Source: Marinobacter caseinilyticus (GTDB taxonomy: Bacteria > Pseudomonadota > Gammaproteobacteria > Pseudomonadales > Oleiphilaceae). Taken from it: a DNA stretch of 64,000 nt. A model generated the notes under the pieces. That model had not been told where the DNA came from. It did no database searches and saw nothing but the letters and a program-made list of their open reading frames with translations. The translations under genes and the position numbers were made by a program. Of the stretch, positions 1 to 7,976 are shown piece by piece; position 1 is the stretch's first letter; every line of letters starts with the position of its first letter. Location: positions 62,001 to 126,000 of the forward strand of contig NZ_WUQJ01000019.1 of the NCBI RefSeq assembly GCF_011074955.1, written 5' to 3'.

Positions 1-703
1 AACCTCTGTGCAGGCCGCTGATTGGTTGCTGATTGCCCTTTCGGGCTTGGCCATGTTGACGGTGGCGGTCTTTTCGCAAAGCCGGGGGCCTGTGATTGCG
101 TCTGTGATAACCGTGCTGCTGATGACAGGTCCGTGGCTTATTGCGCACCCAAGATCCAAGCTCTGGTTGTATATTATTTTTGGCGTATCCCTTGGCGGAT
201 TTTGGGTTCTATTGCCCCAGGACTATGCCGACTGGTTCTTCGAGATGATGATGAGCCGAGGTTTATCGTACCGCCCCGAAATTTGGTCGTCTGTGTTGGA
301 GTATGCCGCTAATCATTGGATTTTTGGCTCTGGGGCCGCCACAGAGTTTGTAGACACCAGCGCTGGCGCGGCGCTCAAGTCGGAACTGGGTTTTGAGTTT
401 GCCCATTCTCATAATATTTTTCTGGAAATATTTCTGATCGGAGGGGTTTTTGCTCTTTTTATACTATTATCAACAATTTGTGTTGCTTTGAAGAGGTTGT
501 GGGAGGCTCCAGTTTCCGGCAGAAGCAAGTTGCTAGCCGTGTCGGTTTTGCTGGTGGTTATTATGGTTAACTTTACAGATACGGCCCACCCGATCTCGTC
601 GCCCAGCGCAAACTGGATGCTGTTATGGCTTCCGCTGGTTTTTTGGTTCTCAACGGTATATAGCCTGCGATCTGACCATTCGCATGATGTTGAGAATCAA
701 TGA
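1..703 (+). CDS. O-antigen ligase-like membrane protein, C-terminal part (5' end outside window)
   Basis: The frame is open to the left edge, so the gene starts upstream; the GTG at position 8 is only the first possible start inside the window. The visible 231-234 residues are hydrophobic, with several membrane segments. They contain the Wzy_C/WaaL-type periplasmic loop: an arginine in RPEIW, then the HSHNIFLEI motif typical of O-antigen ligases and polymerases, followed by further membrane spans. Family members transfer or polymerise undecaprenyl-linked glycans at the outer face of the inner membrane. Ligase and polymerase cannot be told apart from this fragment. It converges on a second ligase-like gene on the other strand (1055-3070), so the locus holds two such enzymes. 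Family assignment is good, exact role unknown. Confidence 0.75.
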   Translation, partial: TSVQAADWLLIALSGLAMLTVAVFSQSRGPVIASVITVLLMTGPWLIAHPRSKLWLYIIFGVSLGGFWVLLPQDYADWFFEMMMSRGLSYRPEIWSSVLEYAANHWIFGSGAATEFVDTSAGAALKSELGFEFAHSHNIFLEIFLIGGVFALFILLSTICVALKRLWEAPVSGRSKLLAVSVLLVVIMVNFTDTAHPISSPSANWMLLWLPLVFWFSTVYSLRSDHSHDVENQ

Positions 704-1054
704 GCAGACGATTCCGCCCGTGTAAACCGCACAGGCGGTGGCAAATGGAACAGTGCCTGTTTGGGTTTTCATTGGTGTGAACTGAACGGATTCAGGCGGA
801 TGCTTCAACTGCATTGGCGCCCCCGGTATCCAGTCCCCATTATTGCCGGGGTGAGATCGCAGAGCGAATGGAGTTCTTTGGGTTTCGAGCGATGTGAGAT
901 CACTATGAACATGGTCCGACAAGCGGCCGAGTCCTTGGCCTTTACCAAACTGCGGGATCGGATGTTTTAAACTGCTTCATCGTCAGTCATGAGACGAGAC
1001 GTAGCAGAGATCGAACAGGGTGTTCCAGGCTAATAACCTGACAAGTAAGTATGC
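704..1054. other. 351-bp spacer without a convincing gene; contains a REP-like inverted repeat
   Basis: No open frame here has a credible start, ribosome binding site or recognisable product. A 69-codon frame at 761-970 has no family resemblance. At 821-826 and 846-851 the sequences CCCCGG and CCGGGG form an inverted repeat around about 19 nt. Its central text resembles the dispersed extragenic repeats that read as a 'GNNG-WIP' peptide when translated by accident. A short hairpin (ACCGC 726-730 / GCGGT 735-739) follows the first gene but has no T-tract. Confidence 0.4.
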
Positions 1055-3070
1055 CTAAGACTTGGCGTCGTTTTTTGGGTATGCCTTCCCCAGGGTCCAC
1101 AGGCCCGCGTACTTATTAAACGTCACTTGCGCATAGGTGACGGCCGTCAAGTACCCCACGGACCCGTCCAGAAAGCCGAACCGGATAAAATAGACCTGCA
1201 CAAAAGTCAGCAACGCACGCAAGGTTGGGTAGACCATAGTGCGGGTTTGTTTGCCTTGACGGTATTTTTCCTGGGCGCCCAACCACGCGTATTTTGAGCT
1301 TTTTTCCAGTGAATGGCCAAAGTCACGGTGCGTATAGTGGGTCAGACGACCGCGTAGCGTGCGTGTTTTTCGGCCATCCGGGATCAGTATTTTTTCGTGC
1401 ACTAAGGCGTCGGAGAAGCGCACCCCCTCTCGTCGGAACAACCTCAGAGGGGCCCGCCCGCTGCGACCGAAGTCCAGTCGCTTACCGTAGATGGTAACGG
1501 CCCAAGGCAATTTGTAGGCATCGGCGTCTGGCTCGGCCAGGCGGTGATTGATCTCACTGGCCAGCTCCGGGGTAATGCGCTCATCGGCATCAATGGACAG
1601 CACCCAGTCACCGGTGGCTTTTTCCAGCGCGCGCTGTTTCTGGATACCAAAACCTGGCCAGTCGGTCACTTCGACAACATCGGCATATTGTCGGGCAATG
1701 TCGGCGGTGCCGTCGCTGCTGCCGCTGTCCAGCACAATGATCTCGTCGGCCACCAGGCGCGCGGATTGCAGGCAGTCAGCGATGTGGTCGGCTTCGTTCA
1801 TGGTGATGACCGTGGCTGACACTGTCACCGAGCGCGGACGGTAACAAGACGCGCTGAGTTCACGAAAAAATGCGGCCGATACACTGGCAATGAGCAGCAG
1901 GTAGAAGGTGAGGTACAGATTGCGACTCAGGGTCGCTTCGGTCAGACCAAACACTATGTAGGCGGCAGGAACCATGGTGCCTGCCACCGCCATGTGGGCG
2001 GTAGCGGGGTGTCGGCTGGTGATGTAGCGGCCAAAAATAAAGAGCGGGACGCCAAGTAAAAAGAGCCAGCTCAGGAGTCCGGCGATGCCCCGGGTGGCCA
2101 TCAGGTTCAACACGTCGTTGTGGGCATGGCCGGTACAACAGGTGAGTATCGTCGGTGATATATCGCCGCGACTGGACGCTTCTGCGGCTGCCTGGGTGAA
2201 ACTGTTGAGACCTGCACCCAGTATGGGGTTGTCCAGGAACAGGTTCCAGGCCAGTTGCCAGAGCTCGAACCGAATGGTGATGCCTTGCTCCAACACGCCG
2301 TTGGAAAGGCTGGCCATCATTGTCTGGATACGGTCGCTGGTGGTGAATGACACCGCAGCGATGATGATAATCACCAGCACCGACATCCGCCGCAGGCGGG
2401 GTGTCAGCAAGGGGGTGATCAGTAAGAGCAGAACCGGCAGGGCGATCAAATTGCTCCGGGTCTGTGACAGACCGGCGACAACCAGCGCGGCGAGGCCCGC
2501 AATAATTAAAACGAGTGCTTTGATCTGGTCCGATGGCTGACGACGGAAGTAGAGCCCACCCACCAACGAAAGCGCGCCACCCAGTAAGGCCAAGTTGCCA
2601 AACATGATCGGGTTGATGCCGCCACCGAGCCGGCCTGCCAGGTAGGGCGTCAGGGTCTCGGTGGACTGGGCAAAGTGGGCCAGTACGGCCGCTAGTGCGG
2701 ACAGCGCGGTCAGGCCGAACGCGAGAAAGAGGGTCGATGCACGCAGCTCGGAATAAGTGAGCGCTATGATCAGGGGCCAGAACAGAATGAAACGGACATC
2801 GGAACCCAGGGTTTTAAATCCCTCATAGCCCAAGCCGGCGTTGAACCAGGACAGGGCACTGGCAACGACGAAAAACCAGAATGCAAAATGAAGCAGTCGA
2901 AGTTCCTTGGGCTCGTCCCAACCTGCCTTGGGCAGCGCTTTGCGATAGGACAGAGCTATGCCAGTCAAGGCAATGAACAGCGTTGCGCCAGCGAGCCAGG
3001 AAGACGACAGCAAAGCGCCACCCAGTCCGATAAACGTCAGCGCCAGCAAAGCGATTTTGAGTCGGTTCAT
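1055..3070 (-). CDS. Fusion of O-antigen ligase (N-terminal) and family 2 glycosyltransferase (C-terminal)
   Basis: The ATG at 3070 gives 671 residues; it lies 4 nt after the stop of the acyltransferase gene, and the extra upstream codons of the open frame lie inside that gene. Residues about 1-405 are a multi-spanning membrane protein with the ligase/polymerase loop motif GHAHNDVLN (about 314-322). From about residue 414 a soluble GT-A fold begins: VTVSATVITMNE, then the nucleotide-binding DSGSSDGT (about 448-455), then the metal-binding DADER. This half resembles WaaE/KdtX-type LPS core glycosyltransferases and the stand-alone gene at 4096-4881. The two enzymes are normally separate proteins. 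There is no stop or frameshift between them, so a real fusion is likely. It probably adds a core sugar in the cytoplasm while its membrane half acts on O-antigen in the periplasm. Which sugar is unknown. Confidence 0.8.
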   Translation of the reverse strand: MNRLKIALLALTFIGLGGALLSSSWLAGATLFIALTGIALSYRKALPKAGWDEPKELRLLHFAFWFFVVASALSWFNAGLGYEGFKTLGSDVRFILFWPLIIALTYSELRASTLFLAFGLTALSALAAVLAHFAQSTETLTPYLAGRLGGGINPIMFGNLALLGGALSLVGGLYFRRQPSDQIKALVLIIAGLAALVVAGLSQTRSNLIALPVLLLLITPLLTPRLRRMSVLVIIIIAAVSFTTSDRIQTMMASLSNGVLEQGITIRFELWQLAWNLFLDNPILGAGLNSFTQAAAEASSRGDISPTILTCCTGHAHNDVLNLMATRGIAGLLSWLFLLGVPLFIFGRYITSRHPATAHMAVAGTMVPAAYIVFGLTEATLSRNLYLTFYLLLIASVSAAFFRELSASCYRPRSVTVSATVITMNEADHIADCLQSARLVADEIIVLDSGSSDGTADIARQYADVVEVTDWPGFGIQKQRALEKATGDWVLSIDADERITPELASEINHRLAEPDADAYKLPWAVTIYGKRLDFGRSGRAPLRLFRREGVRFSDALVHEKILIPDGRKTRTLRGRLTHYTHRDFGHSLEKSSKYAWLGAQEKYRQGKQTRTMVYPTLRALLTFVQVYFIRFGFLDGSVGYLTAVTYAQVTFNKYAGLWTLGKAYPKNDAKS

Positions 3071-3074
3071 AACA

Positions 3075-3980
3075 TCAACATACCCGGTCGGGGTTGTAGG
3101 GGTTGAGTTCGCCAGGGGGGCGATGTCGCATTCGTTTGTACTCCCACTGGTACTGTGCGGGAATGGCTTTAACGCACTGTTCAATGGAATGGTTCATGGC
3201 GGTGGCGGCTTTGATGGAATCGGGATCGTCCATGCCAGCATCCGCTTTGCGTATCACAATACGAAAGCCCTGGGCGTCAGGCAAACGTTCGGCGTAGGTA
3301 ACAAGCACCTGGGCGCCGGTGCGCTGCATCAGTTTTGACGCCAGCGTCATGGTTTTAACGTCCATGCCAAAGAAGGGCGCAAAGGCGTTCCCTTTGCCGC
3401 GGGGTGATTGGTCCGGCAAAATCCCGGCAATGCCGCCTTCCCGCAGAATTGACGCCAGACGGGCCAGTCCACGACGGTCACCGCGGACCAGCTCAGACCC
3501 CAGGCGGCCGCGGACTTTGATCATGTAGTCCTCAAACTCCGCCATGTTGGGTGGGCTATAGAGTGCGGCCATTTTGTATTGGGAGGAAAAATACAGCCCG
3601 ACCAATTCCCAGTTGCCCAGGTGGGGGGCGAGCAGGATCAGACCCTTGCCGGAATTCAATGACTGATGCAGCAAGTCTTCGCCGTCTATTTCACGAATTA
3701 GGGCCAGACATTTGTCCACAGGCCATTCCCACATCAGGGGGATTTCCATTATGGTCATGCCGGTATGCTGAAGGGATTCTCTGGCAAGTTGCTGCCGCGC
3801 GCTCGCGGTCATGTCGGGAAAGCAGATGTCGAGATTGACGTTAGTGACTTTTAGCGACTGACTTCGACATACTCGAGCCAGGGTTCCGAGCACCTTGCCC
3901 ACCCATTGGGCGGACCGGAGGGACAGCAACCCGGCCGTCCGAAGCAACAAAGTGATGATAAAGTATTTTACGACTTTCAT
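3075..3980 (-). CDS. LpxL/HtrB-family lipid A acyltransferase (first copy)
   Basis: The 301-residue protein belongs to the LpxL/LpxM (HtrB) family, inner-membrane enzymes that transfer an acyl chain from acyl-ACP to Kdo2-lipid A. It has an N-terminal hydrophobic segment and the HX4E catalytic motif in HLGNWE. Conserved blocks around GILPDQSPRGKG and APFFG follow, and the C-terminus carries YQWEYKRMR. Length is normal for the family. It is followed after 4 nt by the ligase-glycosyltransferase fusion, so the two are probably co-transcribed. The divergent glycosyltransferase gene starts 115 bp upstream. A second paralogue lies at 7973-8947. Which acylation step each performs cannot be read from sequence. 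Confidence 0.88.
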   Translation of the reverse strand: MKVVKYFIITLLLRTAGLLSLRSAQWVGKVLGTLARVCRSQSLKVTNVNLDICFPDMTASARQQLARESLQHTGMTIMEIPLMWEWPVDKCLALIREIDGEDLLHQSLNSGKGLILLAPHLGNWELVGLYFSSQYKMAALYSPPNMAEFEDYMIKVRGRLGSELVRGDRRGLARLASILREGGIAGILPDQSPRGKGNAFAPFFGMDVKTMTLASKLMQRTGAQVLVTYAERLPDAQGFRIVIRKADAGMDDPDSIKAATAMNHSIEQCVKAIPAQYQWEYKRMRHRPPGELNPYNPDRVC

Positions 3981-4095
3981 TCAGCGCCTGGTTCCGTGCA
4001 GTCAACAAAAGGCGAGAGGAAACTAACACTGTCCGTGTTGATGCGCAATGTGCATGCTTTTGGACAGCCACGGCTCGCGAACAAGAGATGTCATT

Positions 4096-4881
4096 ATGGT
4101 ACCTGTATCCGTCTACTTTATAACAAAGAACGAAGAGCTGCGGCTGGCAGAGGCGCTGTGCAAGGTGGTTGATTGGGCCGATGAGGTAATTGTGGTGGAT
4201 TCCGGCAGCACCGATGGCACCGAAGCCATCGCCCGGCGCTACGGTGCCCGGTTCGAATTCAATGTCTGGCAGGGCTTTGCCTGCCAAAAGGCTTACGCTG
4301 CCAGTCTTTGTCGGAATGACTGGGTGCTTGATCTGGACGCGGACGAGGTGCTGTCCGATGAACTGGTCGCCAACATCAAGACACTGTTCTCCCACCCCAT
4401 CCAGCCAAACCTGGCCGGATTCAAAATGCGCTGGGTATTGTCCCAGCCCCACAAGGACCATCCATTCCGGCACGATAAACCCAAAAAGATAGTGCGCCTT
4501 TACCACCGTAAGAAAGCCGCCATTCATGCTGAGCTGGACAGCAACGATGACCGGCCCCGCGTGCATGAGGGCAAGGTTGGTTTTATCCCCGGGGACGTAT
4601 TGCACCGGACCTTGGTGAGTCTTGAGCAGATGGAGCGTAAATACGTCCAGCTGTCCAGCGAGCAGGCCCGGTTCCTGGCGGCAACCGGTCGAAAAATCAC
4701 GTCTGGCCGGTTGGCGGTGGAATTCCCGCTGAAGTTCCTCAAATATTACTTTGTGCACCGCCAGATCCTGAATGGCTGGTTTGGGCTCAGTGTTGCCATC
4801 GTGGCGGCCAACCGGAATTTTATGCGGTTAGCCAAGGCCCGAGAGATTCAGATGTTGTCAAAACTGGATCAGACGCCTTGA
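4096..4881 (+). CDS. Family 2 glycosyltransferase, WaaE/KdtX-like (LPS core)
   Basis: The protein of 261 residues from ATG 4096 is a GT-A glycosyltransferase. It opens with VSVYFITKNEE, followed by DEVIVVDSGSTDGTE (nucleotide-sugar binding) and the DLDADEV metal-binding motif. This start places the first beta strand at the N-terminus as in the family; the further upstream ATG/GTG options add residues with no counterpart. It is the only plus-strand gene between two minus-strand LPS units, and its last 13 bp overlap the 3' end of the family 4 glycosyltransferase gene. It is clearly similar to the C-terminal half of the fusion protein encoded at 1055-3070, so one probably arose by duplication. 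It probably adds a sugar to the LPS core; the acceptor is unknown. Confidence 0.88.
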   Translation: MVPVSVYFITKNEELRLAEALCKVVDWADEVIVVDSGSTDGTEAIARRYGARFEFNVWQGFACQKAYAASLCRNDWVLDLDADEVLSDELVANIKTLFSHPIQPNLAGFKMRWVLSQPHKDHPFRHDKPKKIVRLYHRKKAAIHAELDSNDDRPRVHEGKVGFIPGDVLHRTLVSLEQMERKYVQLSSEQARFLAATGRKITSGRLAVEFPLKFLKYYFVHRQILNGWFGLSVAIVAANRNFMRLAKAREIQMLSKLDQTP

Positions 4882-5921
4882 GCGTTGTGTATCAACGCCC
4901 GATAAAATTGCTGGGTTTGCGCCAGCATCGCGTCGAGTGTCAGTTCCTGCTGCGCTCTTGCCCTGGCGCTGGATTGGCCTTGTTTCAGTGATGCCAGATC
5001 TGTCAGGTGTTGCCGCAGCAAACGAGACATGGCGTCAACCGAATGCCCGTTGGTCAGGTTGTCAGCAGGCAAAAACTCCTGGGCGCCCCCCACCGGAGTG
5101 GATAAAATCGGGCAGCCGGCGAGCAGGGCTTCAATCAGTACGTAAGAAAATCCCTCCCGCACAGAGCTGATTACACACAGGTCGGCGTAGGCGAGCCAGT
5201 CTCGGGCGTCGTTGCGAAAACCGGCGAGCGTAACGCGGTCGGTCTGATCAAGGTCGCGGATCAGGGCCTGCAAGACCGATCGCTGGGAACCGTCACCGAT
5301 GATCACGAGGTGCCCCGGCGTGTCGACACAAGCCCAGGCCCGAATCAGCAGATCGAACGCTTTTACCGGTTCCAGGCGCCCAATGGCCAGTATTAACGGC
5401 TGGGATGTGGGCAGTGCCGTCAGCGGCGACAGTTTGGATTTGGGCGGAATGGCGAGCGTAGGAACGCCGCTGTAGATCAGTCGGGTCTGCCGGTGGCGCA
5501 GGCTGTCCTGCATACGTTGGTTGATAGTGATGACCCCGTCGAGTGCGGCAAACGATCGGTGTGACGATTTGATCCCATGCACGGTTCCGATCCTGGGCAC
5601 CCCGGGTTTGCGGTAGCGGGCAATCAACTTGGCGGCCTTGTTGCCCTGGGCATGGCAGATATCCGGTGCGATCGAGGCCAGCGTCCTGCGAACCCGATAG
5701 ATCAGCCAGGGGTTGTTGCGGCTGGCACTCATGGGGATCTCATGCAGGTGGACGGTCGCTGGGAGTATGCTGGCGAATGACCGGTGGGCAAGCACATGGA
5801 CCTCGTGGCCCAGTCGGGCCAGCCCGGCCGCCAGATCGGAGGTGTGTTTTTCCATACCGCCGGGGACGGTACCCGGTGTGCCCAGTACCAGGGCTATCCG
5901 CAGGCGGCTAGGGCCGGTCAT
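4869..5921 (-). CDS. Family 4 glycosyltransferase (GT-B fold), LPS core or O-antigen
   Basis: From ATG 5921 the protein has 350 residues. The N-terminal Rossmann domain begins RIALVLGTPGTVPGGMEKH, a glycine-rich start typical of GT4 enzymes. The C-terminal domain shows PLILAIGRLEPVKAFDLLI and the conserved SSVREGFSYVLIEALLAG with its E-x7-E type nucleotide-sugar site. The start overlaps the preceding gene by 14 bp; the longer frame reaching 6005 would add residues without family counterpart. It is the last gene of a minus-strand unit (acyltransferase, ELM1-like, GT4, GT4) joined by overlaps, which implies translational coupling. Retaining sugar transfer from a nucleotide sugar is inferred from the family; the specific sugar is not. 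Confidence 0.85.
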   Translation of the reverse strand: MTGPSRLRIALVLGTPGTVPGGMEKHTSDLAAGLARLGHEVHVLAHRSFASILPATVHLHEIPMSASRNNPWLIYRVRRTLASIAPDICHAQGNKAAKLIARYRKPGVPRIGTVHGIKSSHRSFAALDGVITINQRMQDSLRHRQTRLIYSGVPTLAIPPKSKLSPLTALPTSQPLILAIGRLEPVKAFDLLIRAWACVDTPGHLVIIGDGSQRSVLQALIRDLDQTDRVTLAGFRNDARDWLAYADLCVISSVREGFSYVLIEALLAGCPILSTPVGGAQEFLPADNLTNGHSVDAMSRLLRQHLTDLASLKQGQSSARARAQQELTLDAMLAQTQQFYRALIHNAQGV

Positions 5922-7026
5922 GGGGCAGGCTTGCCAGCAGGTCGTCATAGACGGCGAGGGTCGCGGTTGTCTGGGCGTCCAGCCTGAATTTTTCAGGCAA
6001 CACAATGTGGTGCTCCGATGCGCCGATCAATGCCAGCGCTTTGCGGGCAAACGCCTGGGTGTCATCCGGTGGCACCAGGCCGGCGGGAAAACAGGCCTGC
6101 AGTGTTTCGGCGGCACCACCGCGATTGAATGCGGCCACGGGCGTGCCGGACGCGAGCGCCTCGGTGACGGTGCGACCAAATGGTTCCGGTTTGGTGGACA
6201 TGTGGCAAACCAGGTCGGCCAGCAAGTAGAGTTCGGTCATATCGCTGCGCTGACCCAGGAACGTAACATGCGGACCAAGCCCGAGCTCGGAGCGACGCTG
6301 CTCCAGTTCCTTCAGGAATCGCTCCTTGCCGGGTTCCGCGCCGCCCACAATCAAGCCATGGCAGTCGGCTCGGGTCCGCAGAATGTCCGCTATTGCCTCA
6401 AGGAACAGCAGTTGGCCTTTCCAGCGGGTGATCCGCCCCGGCAACAGCAGTAGCCGCTTTCCCTGAAACTGGGGGTATTGCCGAAACAGCCGCTGTTTCC
6501 ATGCCTCGTTCAATTGCCCGTCTTTGAAGGCGGCCACATCGACGCCCCGCTGGATCACTGACAGCTGGCTGGGCTGGACCTTGTAGTTGGTCAGGACGTA
6601 GTGCTTAACGCAGTCGGAGACCGCAATGATGCGTTGGGCTTTTGCCATAACAGCGCTGTAGGGGTTAACGGAATACATGCCGTGAAACGTCGACACCAGC
6701 CCCGGGCGTTCGGCCTTGGGCAAACCTTTCCAGGCCAGGTAGGTGATCCATGCCGGCATGCGTGAGCGCACGTGCACGATGTCGGGTTGTATCGTCCTCA
6801 ATAATTGCCTGACTGGTTTTATCTGGCCAAAGGATGCCAGTGACTTGCGATGAACCGGCATCTCTATGTGGGTCGACCCATGGGTTTCCAGGTGCCTGGT
6901 CTGCGAGCCACCCGAGGACAACACAAATGATTCATGGCCACGCTGGACCAGGGCCGCCGCAAACTCCACGGTGCCGCGCTCAACGCCGCCGCTTTGGAGC
7001 GCTGGCAGCACTTGCAAGACTCTCAT
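5908..7026 (-). CDS. Family 4 glycosyltransferase, LPS biosynthesis
   Basis: The 372-residue GT-B enzyme starts MRVLQVLPALQSGGVERGT, a signature of many GT4 LPS and capsule glycosyltransferases. The C-terminal half has RLLLLPGRITRWKGQLLFLE and the donor-binding block KPEPFGRTVTEALASGTPV with two conserved glutamates. Its ATG overlaps the stop of the upstream ELM1-like gene in an ATGA, and its own 3' end overlaps the next glycosyltransferase by 14 bp, so it is translationally coupled on both sides. It probably acts at the cytoplasmic face of the inner membrane on the growing core oligosaccharide or a lipid-linked glycan. Confidence 0.87.
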   Translation of the reverse strand: MRVLQVLPALQSGGVERGTVEFAAALVQRGHESFVLSSGGSQTRHLETHGSTHIEMPVHRKSLASFGQIKPVRQLLRTIQPDIVHVRSRMPAWITYLAWKGLPKAERPGLVSTFHGMYSVNPYSAVMAKAQRIIAVSDCVKHYVLTNYKVQPSQLSVIQRGVDVAAFKDGQLNEAWKQRLFRQYPQFQGKRLLLLPGRITRWKGQLLFLEAIADILRTRADCHGLIVGGAEPGKERFLKELEQRRSELGLGPHVTFLGQRSDMTELYLLADLVCHMSTKPEPFGRTVTEALASGTPVAAFNRGGAAETLQACFPAGLVPPDDTQAFARKALALIGASEHHIVLPEKFRLDAQTTATLAVYDDLLASLPHDRP

Positions 7027-7976
7027 GATGCACGCTCGGACAGGTACCGATCAATCAGCCAGTGGGCGGCGCGGTCTGCTTCCCACAAAGGAGTGCTGAC
7101 TTCACGGCGAGGTTCCATGATGGCGTGGTGGTCGCGCCAGTGTGCGACGCGGCCGCGTGCCACTAATTCAGCCACGCCTTTGGCAAGACGGCTCTGGGGT
7201 CTTGTGGGCAGCTCGAAGAGCCCCGTTGGTACGCCGGAGGTGAGTGCCTCAAAGACCATGGAGGTGCTGTCTGGCGTTACCCAAATTGCGCGGGACGCGG
7301 CCAGCGTATGGGGCAGCCAATTTGCGTGGGTTCGCTCCGGATCGGTGACGGTGGTTTTCGGGCCGGCGAGCGCTTCCAGGCGGGCTTTCAAATGGTCAGG
7401 CGTGCGTCGGGAGCTGCTGATGGTCCAGCGCCATTGAGGGTAGGTCTGCATGAGTCGCATTAATTGGTCAAAGATCAAATCGTCGTCCCATTCGTAATGG
7501 CGTGACGGGCCGCCGATAAGCACGAGGGCCTCGGGTTTGTCGGTCAGTCTCGCCATGGGGGTGATGGCATTGAGGACGCCCTCGGTGATCAGGGTGTGTT
7601 TGTCCGGACGTACGTCATCGTGCTCGGGAATGATGGCGGCGTCGACCCAGCGCATCGGGAATCCGGGTTTCATGAGCACAATCGTACGCGCGTGTCGCTT
7701 GCGCCGGAGCGAGAGCAGCAATCGGTGCGTTCCGGTACCCGCCGCAATGACCAGATCGGGGTTTGGCAGGGCGGCGTCCAGGTGGGGTGCAATGCCCGTC
7801 AGGGCGCGCCAGAGTGGTGTGATTATTTCAGTGGTATCCAGCCAGTAGAGGCTTGCCCCGCTGAGAACTCGCAGACGATTGCCAAGGCCTTTCAACTGAT
7901 TGAGGTGGCCTGCTTTATTATCGGTCAGTAGCCACACTACCGGAGCTTTTGTCGACAATGCTGGTTGAGATGTCAT
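7023..7976 (-). CDS. ELM1/GtrOC1-family putative glycosyltransferase
   Basis: The 317-residue protein has the hallmarks of the ELM1 family (formerly DUF1022, named after plant mitochondrial fission protein ELM1). These are WLLTDNKAGHLNQLKGLG near the N-terminus, PDLVIAAGTGTHRLLL, an LIGGPSRHYEWD block and WVTPDSTSMVFEALTSG in the C-terminal half. Bacterial members sit in LPS clusters, have a GT-B-like architecture and are annotated as putative glycosyltransferases. Four-base overlaps (ATGA) link it to the acyltransferase upstream and the GT4 gene downstream. That context supports a role in LPS or lipid A-core assembly, but the activity of bacterial members is poorly defined. Confidence 0.82.
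   Translation of the reverse strand: MTSQPALSTKAPVVWLLTDNKAGHLNQLKGLGNRLRVLSGASLYWLDTTEIITPLWRALTGIAPHLDAALPNPDLVIAAGTGTHRLLLSLRRKRHARTIVLMKPGFPMRWVDAAIIPEHDDVRPDKHTLITEGVLNAITPMARLTDKPEALVLIGGPSRHYEWDDDLIFDQLMRLMQTYPQWRWTISSSRRTPDHLKARLEALAGPKTTVTDPERTHANWLPHTLAASRAIWVTPDSTSMVFEALTSGVPTGLFELPTRPQSRLAKGVAELVARGRVAHWRDHHAIMEPRREVSTPLWEADRAAHWLIDRYLSERAS

Noticed and set aside
650..922. 90-codon minus-strand frame in the first spacer
   Set aside because: It overlaps the end of the ligase gene and runs through the REP-like repeat; the peptide is of the kind produced by such repeats.
3841..4758. 305-codon minus-strand open frame
   Set aside because: It overlaps the plus-strand GT2 gene and the start of the acyltransferase gene; the translation is compositionally odd and matches nothing.
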